Assembly (NCBI GenBank): GCA_003489395.1
Contig: DNMN01000058.1
Coordinates: forward strand, 6,604-14,216
DNA from: Candidatus Yonathbacteria bacterium
GTDB lineage: Bacteria; Patescibacteriota; Minisyncoccia; Phycocordibacterales; UBA1550
DNA: 7,613 nt
Reading direction: 5' to 3'
Shown here: one piece after another, positions 1 to 5,792 of the stretch
How the letters are laid out: every line of letters starts with the position of its first letter
How positions within the stretch are numbered: the first letter of the stretch is position 1
The notes under the pieces: generated by a model
Told to the model about the DNA's origin: nothing
Databases searched by the model: none
What the model saw: the letters and a program-made list of their open reading frames with translations, nothing else
Made by a program: the position numbers and the translations under genes

Positions 1-34
1 CCAGCAATTATCCGCTATCGCGGATAATTGCTGG
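1..34. repeat. Perfect 15-bp inverted repeat (hairpin) at the window edge
   Basis: Bases 1-15 (ccagcaattatccgc) are the exact reverse complement of 20-34, leaving a 4-nt loop (tatc). No T-run follows it on the plus strand. If it is a terminator it would serve a leftward transcript whose U-tract lies outside the window, or it may be the inner part of a longer hairpin starting before base 1. The function is not decided by what is visible. Confidence 0.7.
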
Positions 35-69
35 GAATAGAAAGTGGCTTGACTGAATGCTCTGGGCTA

Positions 70-93
70 AACGGCTTTGCTCACAAAGCCGTT
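70..93. repeat. 10-bp inverted repeat just upstream of a promoter
   Basis: Bases 70-79 (aacggctttg) pair perfectly with 84-93 (caaagccgtt) around a 4-nt loop. There is no T-run on either side, so it is not a typical intrinsic terminator. It ends 13 nt before the -35 box of the following promoter, which would suit an operator or the remnant of an upstream terminator. Both roles are inference. Confidence 0.6.
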
Positions 94-106
94 GCTGGAA
101 CATTTG

Positions 107-135
107 TTGACAAGTGTTGTAGGGGGGGGTACAAT
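107..135 (+). promoter_or_regulatory. Sigma-70-type promoter with a G8 tract in the spacer
   Basis: A perfect -35 box TTGACA (107-112) is followed after exactly 17 nt by TACAAT (130-135), five of six matches to the -10 consensus. Transcription should start near 142. The last eight bases of the spacer (122-129) are all G, so gain or loss of a G would change box spacing. This placement shows that the downstream gene cannot begin at the TTG at 77, which lies upstream of the promoter. Confidence 0.75.
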
Positions 136-163
136 AGAGGCATTAGTAATTAGCCACAATATT

Positions 164-808
164 ATGGAATCAATGCCACATCATCGAGAGGGAATTCAGA
201 ATGAGCTAAACAAAGCGTATGATGAGGGTCATGAGATGAATGAGGCGATTGATGTAGCCGAAGTGACAAAAGAAGAGCGGGGACATATTGACGACAAAGA
301 AATGAGAGGAGAGCTTTCGCTTCAAGAAACCGTTGCACTTCTTAAGGATAAGGGATATCTCGATGCATCATTTGAGGGGAAGGAGGTGCACGAGCTCGCT
401 ATGCGCGCACTCTCCAAAGAAGACGCGCTCGCTGAATACAAGAAGAGCGGTGACAAAGCAGGTGCATGGGATGAATTTGAAAATATGCCCTACACCATAC
501 CAAAAGCAGAGAACCTTGATGTCATGATAATGAAGTTCAATAAAGACGTCTATGGCGACGATGCCCTCGCAGTGATGGGCGCGCTTGGTGTACGCCCACT
601 TACCTCTGAAGAACTTATTCAGTACAGTATTGCAAATCCTTCGCACCAAGAGAAGAAAGCTCTCGTGGCACGCGTGAGTAATCCGTCCTTGGACGGTAAC
701 CCTAAAGCTCTGTACCTCAGCGCTGTGTTAGACGGGCGCAGTCAGAGAACCAAACCTTGGGGAGGTGTCTGGGTTGAGTGGACTCGTTTCCCTGTTGTTC
801 GCAAGTAG
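164..808 (+). CDS. Hypothetical protein, soluble, about 214 aa
   Basis: The reading frame is open from a TTG at 77, but the promoter at 107-135 implies a start downstream. ATG 164 (22-nt leader, 214 aa) is chosen; ATG 173 is the alternative, and neither has a convincing Shine-Dalgarno. No signal peptide or membrane segment is visible. The first 110 residues are charged and helical in character (many E, K, D). The last 75 or so residues form a distinct segment: GVRPLTSEELIQY near 142-154, then a P...KALVARVS stretch, ending in WVEWTRFPVVRK. From memory, similar C-terminal segments (R-P-T-EEL ... aromatic-rich ... VRK end) recur in hypothetical proteins of Parcubacteria; this is recollection, not a search. 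I do not recognise a catalytic motif and assign no function. The gene is monocistronic, between its own promoter and a strong terminator. Confidence 0.75.
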   Translation: MESMPHHREGIQNELNKAYDEGHEMNEAIDVAEVTKEERGHIDDKEMRGELSLQETVALLKDKGYLDASFEGKEVHELAMRALSKEDALAEYKKSGDKAGAWDEFENMPYTIPKAENLDVMIMKFNKDVYGDDALAVMGALGVRPLTSEELIQYSIANPSHQEKKALVARVSNPSLDGNPKALYLSAVLDGRSQRTKPWGGVWVEWTRFPVVRK

Positions 809-814
809 TATTTA

Positions 815-860
815 AAACCCAAAGCCCCACCATTTGCATAAATGGTGGGGCTTTGGGTTT
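815..860. terminator. Strong bidirectional hairpin terminator between convergent genes
   Basis: A 21-bp perfect stem (815-835 with 840-860) closes a 4-nt loop (gcat) and has a G/C-rich core (agccccacc). On the plus strand the stem ends in TTT, 6 nt after the stop of the 164-808 gene. On the minus strand it ends in TTTT, so it can also catch leftward read-through from rnj. Position between two convergent genes and symmetric AAA...TTT flanks support a shared terminator. Confidence 0.85.
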
Positions 861-918
861 CCTCAGAGCGAGGGATGCCTCTTGTGCGGGGACTTGCGAG
901 CGTGACGACGCGAGCACG

Positions 919-942
919 AGAGCGAATCAGCTGATTCGCTCT
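919..942. repeat. 24-nt perfect palindrome in the convergent intergenic region
   Basis: The 12-nt half site agagcgaatcag (919-930) is followed directly by its reverse complement (931-942). With no loop it suits a dimeric protein site or a cruciform better than an intrinsic terminator, and no clean T-run follows on either strand. It lies in the 140-nt stretch 861-1000, which otherwise holds only the probable rnj terminator and G/C-rich sequence with no supported gene. Confidence 0.6.
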
Positions 943-956
943 TGGAGCTTTTCTAG

Positions 957-987
957 CAAAAAAATATCCGTACCCCGCGCGAGACGG
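957..987 (-). terminator. Probable intrinsic terminator of rnj
   Basis: Read on the minus strand, 987-968 (ccgtctcgcgcggggtacgg) can fold as CCGT/ACGG, plus further pairs including one G-T wobble and one bulge, around a G/C loop. It is followed by ATA and seven T (complement of 958-964). It sits 14 nt past the rnj stop codon. The stem is imperfect, so confidence is moderate; the stronger hairpin at 815-860 would be a backup. Confidence 0.5.
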
Positions 988-1000
988 CTCCAGAGCGTTT

Positions 1001-3064
1001 TTACACCGACAGTATCACCGGAATCACAATCGGGCGCTTGGCGGTCTCTTGGAAGAGGAGGCGGGCGACGGCGTCGGTAACGTGGTCTTTTACATAGTCA
1101 AAGTCAATTTGCTTTGAACCGCCAACCATATCCTCAACGGTTTTCTTTGTTAGGAAGCGCGCTTGGCGGAGTAGGTCCTGCGACTCGCGGAGGTACACGA
1201 ACCCGCGCGAAATCACGTCAGGGGACTTGGTGACCTTTCCAGTAGAAGTATCAAGTGTCGTGATAACTACAAAAATACCATCTTGCGAAAGCATCTGGCG
1301 GTCGCGGAGGACAACTTCCTGCATATCACCGACAGAAAATCCGTCCACAAGCACGAGGCCTTTTGGCGCGCACTCTTTGAGAGAAACAATCTTCTTGCCC
1401 TCCTCTTGGATTTCAATAATCATACCGTTGTCGGGAATGAGAATGTTTTCATCGGGAAGCCCAGCTTCGCGCGCAATGTCCGCGTGGCAACGGAGCATAT
1501 AGTGGTATCCGTGCACAGGGATAAAGAAACGCGACGCGAGACGTTTGTGAATCCAAAGCGACTCGTCGTGATGCGCGTGCCCGGAAGAGTGCACCTTTGC
1601 ATTCTCGTAGTGGATGAGGTGCGCTCCCTGGCGAGAAAGATTGTCCTTGAGCTTTTGAACACTGCGTTCGTTGCCCGGAACAACAGACGACGATAGAAGA
1701 ATCGTGTCTCGCTTGTTGATTTTTAAATATTTATGCGCCTTGTTTGCAGCGCGCATAAGAGACGCGAATTCATCGCCTTGCGCTCCTGTCACCAAAAGAA
1801 TGATGCGGTCAGGCGGATACTTTTCCATATCTTCAATCGGGATGAATGTCTCAAGTTTTGCTTTAAGGAGCCCCGACTGACGCGCGATGTCTACGTTGTT
1901 TTTCATACTACGTCCGTCAAGAACAATTTTTTTGCCTAGCACTTCCGCAACATCAATAATTTTTACTAGACGTTCAAGGAGTGATGCGAATGTTGCGACA
2001 ATAATACGTCCCTCAGTGTTCCTAATAATATCTTCAATATTTTTTAGCACTGTTCGCTCTGGGAATGAATACCCTGGACGCTCTACGTTTGTAGAGTCCG
2101 CCATAAGTAGAAGCGTTGGCGCGTTTTTCTTGATGTCGTCAAACTCGTCCTCTTCCTCCATTGTTGGCACGCCGTCCACGTGGTCAAGCTTTAGGTCGCC
2201 CGTATGCACAATGTTTCCGTACGGAGTTTCAATGATGATACCCATCGCGTCGGGAATTGTGTGTGTTACCGCAAAGAAACGCACTTTGAAATCGCCCATC
2301 GTGATGCGGTCGTTCTTTTCAATGATGCGCATATCAAGCGGAGGCAGGTGTGAAAATTCTTCCTGACGTTTTTGAATCATAAGCGCGGTAAGGTTTCGCG
2401 TATAAAGCGGAGGGTTGCCGATTTTGCCCATGAGGTAGGGGATACCGCCCGTGTGGTCAAGGTGCCCGTGCGTAATCATCACCGACTTCACCTTGTGCTT
2501 TCGGTCTTCAAGATATTTTGTATTGGCGAGAATATAGTCCACGCCGGGAGTGTTTTCCTCGCGAAACTGAAGTCCTGCGTCAATTATGACGATTGAATCT
2601 TTGTACTCAACCATCGTCATATTGCGACCGATTTCCTCCACACCGCCAAGCGCAATGATACGAATGTCTCCGTCCTTGAGCGGTGGAATAATTGCATTCT
2701 CGCCCTCTTTAGATGGATACGGCGCCATCATCCTTCGCGCGTCTGCTTTTTCGCGACCTGTTGAATGTTTGATGCGACTTGATGTGCGTTCTGCCATAGG
2801 TCCGCGCGAACCACGGAATCCTCCTTGTGGTCTTGCTCCGCCATGTGTTCGTGGAGCTCCGGCAGTAGCAGGTGCTCCAGCCTGCGTGCCCTGTGGACGT
2901 GTCGCGCCAGCGCGATAGTTTGCGCGGTTTGCCGAGCGGTTTACCGCGCTTCTTGGCCCACGCGCGTTGCTGTCCTTGCGTGGAAAACGGCGCGCGCTAT
3001 AACCGCCACCTTTGTCGCCACTCTGAGCGCTCCCTTCTACCTTCTTAGGTTGTTCATCGTTCAT
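1001..3064 (-). CDS. rnj: Ribonuclease J with long basic N-terminal extension
   Basis: RNase J is a zinc-dependent 5'-3' exo- and endoribonuclease of the metallo-beta-lactamase/beta-CASP family, acting in mRNA decay and rRNA maturation. The 687-aa product has a disordered Arg/Gly/Ala/Pro-rich tail (about 1-115), then a full catalytic core of usual size. Visible residues are the HGHLDH metal motif (H199, H201, D203, H204), H268 in VTHTIPDA, D290 in HTGDLKLD, MADSTN (321-326), VPGNE (462-466), the beta-CASP SSGHAHHDE segment (H496) and IPVHGYHYML (H518). The C-terminal domain runs to IPVILSV, the normal family end. The start is ATG 3064 with an A-rich leader (aacaacaaatata) and no Shine-Dalgarno; Met90 (ATG near 2797) is an alternative that would remove the tail. 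It is the last gene of the leftward group after secG and the solute-binding protein. Confidence 0.95.
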   Translation of the reverse strand: MNDEQPKKVEGSAQSGDKGGGYSARRFPRKDSNARGPRSAVNRSANRANYRAGATRPQGTQAGAPATAGAPRTHGGARPQGGFRGSRGPMAERTSSRIKHSTGREKADARRMMAPYPSKEGENAIIPPLKDGDIRIIALGGVEEIGRNMTMVEYKDSIVIIDAGLQFREENTPGVDYILANTKYLEDRKHKVKSVMITHGHLDHTGGIPYLMGKIGNPPLYTRNLTALMIQKRQEEFSHLPPLDMRIIEKNDRITMGDFKVRFFAVTHTIPDAMGIIIETPYGNIVHTGDLKLDHVDGVPTMEEEDEFDDIKKNAPTLLLMADSTNVERPGYSFPERTVLKNIEDIIRNTEGRIIVATFASLLERLVKIIDVAEVLGKKIVLDGRSMKNNVDIARQSGLLKAKLETFIPIEDMEKYPPDRIILLVTGAQGDEFASLMRAANKAHKYLKINKRDTILLSSSVVPGNERSVQKLKDNLSRQGAHLIHYENAKVHSSGHAHHDESLWIHKRLASRFFIPVHGYHYMLRCHADIAREAGLPDENILIPDNGMIIEIQEEGKKIVSLKECAPKGLVLVDGFSVGDMQEVVLRDRQMLSQDGIFVVITTLDTSTGKVTKSPDVISRGFVYLRESQDLLRQARFLTKKTVEDMVGGSKQIDFDYVKDHVTDAVARLLFQETAKRPIVIPVILSV

Positions 3065-3108
3065 TATATTTGTTGTTATTATTAATTTTGCTACTGTGAG
3101 AACTTATC

Positions 3109-3156
3109 TCAAAAATGAACACGAGAGCCTCAAGCTTTGTTCATCTTCATTTTTGA
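3109..3156 (-). promoter_or_regulatory. Alternative hairpins between the binding-protein gene and rnj
   Basis: On the minus strand two pairings compete for one right arm. Structure A pairs 3146-3156 with 3109-3119 (11 bp, perfect) and buries a T5 run inside its stem. Structure B pairs 3138-3144 with 3115-3121 (7 bp, perfect) and leaves TTTT directly after the stem, as in a weak intrinsic terminator. The arms overlap at 3115-3119, so A and B exclude each other. The element lies about 45 nt upstream of the rnj start. It may simply be the terminator of the upstream gene; a switch controlling rnj is inference. No convincing rnj promoter was found in the 109-nt gap. Confidence 0.45.
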
Positions 3157-3173
3157 AACAAGTTTTATTTCTT

Positions 3174-4961
3174 CTATGACTCCTTCGTGAATATCCTCCA
3201 CACATTATCCGTATTGATGTACCATTCATGAATATTCAAGAATCGCTCAGATGCTGTGGTGATGACTCCTAGAGAAAGCCCCCTCACATTTTTTGGAAGC
3301 ACATACAAAAATTCTGGCGCGTACATAAAAATCGCAGGCGCGTCTTTTGATATTTCGTTTCCAAACGAGCTGTAAAGTTTCTCGCGGTCAAGCGTGTCGG
3401 TTTCTGTGCGAGCATCATCCAAAATTTTGTCCACTTTTGTGTTTGCATATCCGGCGATATTGAGACCAGGGTCCAATCGCTGGCTTGAATGCCAAAATGG
3501 ATATGGGTCGCCACCAAGACCAAGAACCTGTCCAAAGAAAAGCGCCTCATACTTTCGCGGTCGCACGATAGTCTCCTTCAAATCACCAGTCGCAAACACA
3601 CGCACTGTTACAGGAACTCCAAGCGCCTCCCATGATGTTTTTAGTTCGCCTGCGACAGTCTTTAGCTCAGTTGCTTCGGATGTTGCGAGCTCAAAGCCAA
3701 GCGTCTGAGTTTCTTTCTTCACCTTTTTAGTCCATGAGTTTGTGCTTGAAGCAAATTTCCAATCGGCTTTTTCAAGAATCGCGCGCGCTGAAGCCAAGTT
3801 TTCCTCATGAGATTTCTCTGTGTCAGCGACATCATACCCTGCTGTTCCCGGTGGAAGAGGTGAGTCAAGAGCGACTCCGTATCCAGAAAGCGCTCTTTCT
3901 ATGATTCCTTTTTTGTCCACGGCAAGAGTGAGGGCTTTTCTGACTGCGGGATCTGCGAAAATTGGTTGTTCTGTTTGGTTAAAGAAAACCGCAAGAACGC
4001 GAGGTAGCGGTGTGCGTTCTATATTGTAACCAAGAGCCTCAAGTTTCTTTGCGCTCTCCGGAGAGATGGAATTTATTGCCCCGACAGATCCGGTTTTTAC
4101 AGCTTGCACAAGCGCTTCTTCGCTTCTAAAGAAAACAAATTCTATTGTGCTTATGTTCGGCTTACCCAAAGCAAAACCGTTAAAGGATTTCAATGTGTAC
4201 GAGACAGGAATTTTGTCGCCATCTTTTGTTACAGTTTCAAGACTGTCAAATTCATACGGACCGGAACCAACAGGCTCACGGTTGTATTTGTTTGTGTCAA
4301 AGCGGTTGTAGTCAATGGTTTTCCAAATGTGCTCCGGAAGAATTCCCATCGTCGCATTTTCAAGAAACGGAGCGTATGGCTTTTTCAAGGTGAAACGCAC
4401 AGTGAGGTCGTCTACCTGCTCCACTCCCACACCGTCCCAGCTCGCGCGCTTCGGGCTTTTCATTCGGCCGTCTTGCGCGGTCTTTATTGTGAACACTATG
4501 TCGCTCGCTGTGATTTCCTTGCCATCGTGCCACTCCAGTTTTGGCTTTAACACAAATGTGTACGTGAGCCCGTCCTCAGATACTTCATAACTTTCCGCAA
4601 GGTTTGTAATGAATCCGTTGTTGCCGTCTCCGCGCAAAAGACCGGAATAAATGAGAGCAGTTAGGTCGCGGTCTGCCTCGGTGCCGACCTCAGAGGTGGC
4701 TAGGAGCGGATTGATGTGCGCTGGAGTGTTTAGCACGCCTTCAACAATAGTGCCTCCAAGCGCAGGAACTTTTATTGTGAATGAATAGTTGACTGCTATA
4801 AGAAGAACAATAGTTGTTCCGACTAGAACTCCCATCGCGGTAAAGAACACCTGGTTCTCGCGCTCAGAGAATGCTTTGAGCGCAAGAGCAAAACGCCCTT
4901 CAAGCGGAAAGGAGAAACGAGAATTCATTTTTTGAGAAAGATGTGAAAGAAATTGCTTCAC
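3174..4961 (-). CDS. Membrane-anchored family 5 (peptide-type) solute-binding protein
   Basis: The 595-aa product has the extracytoplasmic solute-binding family 5 fold (DppA/OppA-like), which captures oligopeptides or similar ligands for import. Family hallmarks are VEGVLNTPAHINPLLATS then LIYSGLLR (73-110), LEWHDGKEITASDIVFTIK (142-160), EPVGSGPYEF (229-238), FFNQTEQPIFADPAVRKALTLAVDK (326-350) and DPYPFWHSSQRLDPGLN (485-501). Instead of a lipoprotein signal with a lipobox Cys, there is a basic cytoplasmic segment (1-37) and one hydrophobic helix (about 38-60), so it should be anchored with the binding domain outside. The listed start is GTG 4961; ATG at 4928 (Met12) is equally possible, and neither has a Shine-Dalgarno. 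It follows secG by 34 nt and is probably cotranscribed. No permease or ATPase gene is adjacent, so its transporter is unknown. Confidence 0.9.
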   Translation of the reverse strand: MKQFLSHLSQKMNSRFSFPLEGRFALALKAFSERENQVFFTAMGVLVGTTIVLLIAVNYSFTIKVPALGGTIVEGVLNTPAHINPLLATSEVGTEADRDLTALIYSGLLRGDGNNGFITNLAESYEVSEDGLTYTFVLKPKLEWHDGKEITASDIVFTIKTAQDGRMKSPKRASWDGVGVEQVDDLTVRFTLKKPYAPFLENATMGILPEHIWKTIDYNRFDTNKYNREPVGSGPYEFDSLETVTKDGDKIPVSYTLKSFNGFALGKPNISTIEFVFFRSEEALVQAVKTGSVGAINSISPESAKKLEALGYNIERTPLPRVLAVFFNQTEQPIFADPAVRKALTLAVDKKGIIERALSGYGVALDSPLPPGTAGYDVADTEKSHEENLASARAILEKADWKFASSTNSWTKKVKKETQTLGFELATSEATELKTVAGELKTSWEALGVPVTVRVFATGDLKETIVRPRKYEALFFGQVLGLGGDPYPFWHSSQRLDPGLNIAGYANTKVDKILDDARTETDTLDREKLYSSFGNEISKDAPAIFMYAPEFLYVLPKNVRGLSLGVITTASERFLNIHEWYINTDNVWRIFTKES

Positions 4962-4995
4962 GACAAAATATTGAATGTGACTTCAAGGCTACTAC

Positions 4996-5229
4996 CTAGG
5001 CGCGGAGAATAAGCATTGCGAATGCCGAAAGAGCGAACAAAATCGCAACGATAATTGAGGTGTAAAAAAGCACCTTCTCCATTCCTCTTCGCGTGTAACG
5101 AATAGAATCGTCACCGCCACCAAACGCACCACCTACTCCTGCTCCAGTTTGCTGGAGGAGTATTGTAGCCGTGAGGATGATAGAGAGGATAATCTGCACC
5201 CAAGGCAGAACCGTAACCAGAAATTCCAT
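4996..5229 (-). CDS. secG: Preprotein translocase subunit SecG
   Basis: SecG is the small accessory subunit of the SecYEG export channel in the inner membrane. The 77-aa product has the classic layout: helix 1 (about 6-25), the loop LLQQTGAGVGGAFGGG (24-39), RRGMEK (47-52), and helix 2 (about 55-74) ending in LILRA. The frame extends upstream to a TTG at 5265, but the promoter boxes lie inside that extension. ATG 5229 is therefore chosen, giving a protein of normal SecG length. The -10 box ends 7 nt before this ATG, so the transcript would begin at or one base before the start codon and be leaderless. It is the first gene of the leftward group, followed 34 nt later by the solute-binding protein. 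Confidence 0.93.
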   Translation of the reverse strand: MEFLVTVLPWVQIILSIILTATILLQQTGAGVGGAFGGGDDSIRYTRRGMEKVLFYTSIIVAILFALSAFAMLILRA

Positions 5230-5236
5230 AAGCTTT

Positions 5237-5265
5237 AATATAGCAGAAAATAAAAAATGTTGCAA
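5237..5265 (-). promoter_or_regulatory. secG promoter
   Basis: On the minus strand TTGCAA (5265-5260, four of six matches) is followed by a 17-nt spacer and TATATT (5242-5237, five of six matches). Only aaagctt separates the -10 box from ATG 5229. Spacing is ideal, and no other start-proximal promoter is visible. The preceding terminator at 5283-5314 isolates it from the upstream gene. Confidence 0.6.
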
Positions 5266-5282
5266 CGAGGGTGTGGAAAAGA

Positions 5283-5314
5283 AAAGTGGGCAAGCGATTA
5301 CGCTTGCCCTTTTT
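5283..5314 (-). terminator. Intrinsic terminator after the Cys-rich gene
   Basis: A 9-bp perfect G/C-rich stem (gggcaagcg 5288-5296 with cgcttgccc 5301-5309) closes a 4-nt loop. On the minus strand it is followed by ACTTTTCTTTT; on the plus strand it is followed by five T. It lies 18 nt past the stop codon of the 5328-5621 gene and just upstream of the secG promoter, so it insulates the two leftward units. Confidence 0.75.
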
Positions 5315-5327
5315 GACGCTGGTTGTT

Positions 5328-5621
5328 TTAATAAACCCGCATGCGTGGATTTCTTGTACGTGCTAAGGCATCATTTTTTGCGTTTTGTAATGACCTTGCG
5401 CGTGGCTCCGGTGGACCACCAATATTTGGACCGTCCTTTTTATGTACCTTAAGTGGTTGCTCGCAGGTCATTTCCTCGGCTACTGCGCAACTGCCATTCT
5501 TGTTAAGCGGTCTGAAACATATCGGGCAATAATCATTTGGTTTGTCCCGTGAGACATGCGTGATTCCAGGGTTTCTGGAACATGTAGTTTTGTAGCGATT
5601 TACAACACAAAGATAGGTCAT
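5328..5621 (-). CDS. Small Cys-rich, putative zinc-binding protein (97 aa)
   Basis: I do not recognise a named family. The product has six cysteines in its first 53 residues (C5, C14, C32, C35, C45, C53) and H22. YCPICFRPLN around C32-C35 looks like a zinc-knuckle half, and C5/C14 could supply the other half of a treble-clef or ribbon-like site. The C-terminal half (from about 58) is basic and low in hydrophobic residues (HKKDGPNIGGPPEPRARS, ending RNPRMRVY), which could suit nucleic-acid contact. There is no signal peptide or membrane segment. Evidence that it is real is a consensus Shine-Dalgarno (GGGAGG) just upstream and a terminator just downstream. Two tandem ATG codons exist (5624 and 5621); the second has the better 5-nt spacing. 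It is transcribed alone, divergently from lemA. Confidence 0.65.
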   Translation of the reverse strand: MTYLCVVNRYKTTCSRNPGITHVSRDKPNDYCPICFRPLNKNGSCAVAEEMTCEQPLKVHKKDGPNIGGPPEPRARSLQNAKNDALARTRNPRMRVY

Positions 5622-5626
5622 CATTT

Positions 5627-5632
5627 CCTCCC
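5627..5632 (-). promoter_or_regulatory. Shine-Dalgarno GGGAGG, the only clear one in the window
   Basis: On the minus strand GGGAGG is followed by AA and ATGATG. GGAGG lies 2 nt from the first ATG and 5 nt from the second, favouring the second as the start. No other gene here has a comparable site: their leaders are A/T-rich or absent. Confidence 0.7.
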
Positions 5633-5725
5633 AGTTGTTTAGGTTAATGAATGGTGCAACTTTCCGGCTTTGATACTACACCAATCTTCCATATTTTAAA
5701 AGCAGATTGTGGCAGAAATGGTTAG

Positions 5726-5764
5726 TTGCAATTTATGAAAAATTCTGTGCTATAATATATAGCA
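5726..5764 (+). promoter_or_regulatory. lemA operon promoter with extended, palindromic -10
   Basis: A perfect TATAAT (5751-5756) is preceded by TGC, giving the extended -10 form TGnTATAAT. A TTGCAA (5726-5731) lies 19 nt upstream, a slightly long spacing that the extended -10 would tolerate. The -10 sits inside an inverted repeat, tgctata (5748-5754) and tatagca (5758-5764), separated by 3 nt. Transcription should start near 5763, about 30 nt before the lemA ATG. The rest of the 171-nt gap 5622-5792 holds no gene; a minus-strand promoter for the Cys-rich gene should also lie there. Confidence 0.7.
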
Positions 5765-5792
5765 ATCAGATTAATAGTTTTTAATTTTTATC

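Noticed and set aside
77..163. N-terminal extension of the first gene from the TTG at 77
   Set aside because: The TTG lies in a hairpin and upstream of a near-consensus promoter, so it should not be in the mRNA.
717..917. Minus-strand 66-codon frame
   Set aside because: It overlaps the end of a better-supported gene and translates the terminator stem.
778..1080. Plus-strand 100-codon frame across the intergenic region
   Set aside because: It runs through the strong terminator hairpin and into the antisense of rnj, and its composition is not protein-like.
1887..2366. 159-codon plus-strand frame antisense to rnj
   Set aside because: It mirrors the conserved RNase J coding sequence, is rich in Ser and Arg as expected for a shadow frame, and has no start signal.
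4104..4550. 148-codon plus-strand frame antisense to the binding-protein gene
   Set aside because: The opposite strand encodes clear family 5 motifs over this whole stretch; no promoter or ribosome site supports this frame.
5171..5532. Two plus-strand frames (5171-5452 and 5341-5532)
   Set aside because: They cross the secG promoter and a terminator hairpin or lie antisense to the Cys-rich gene, and lack start signals.
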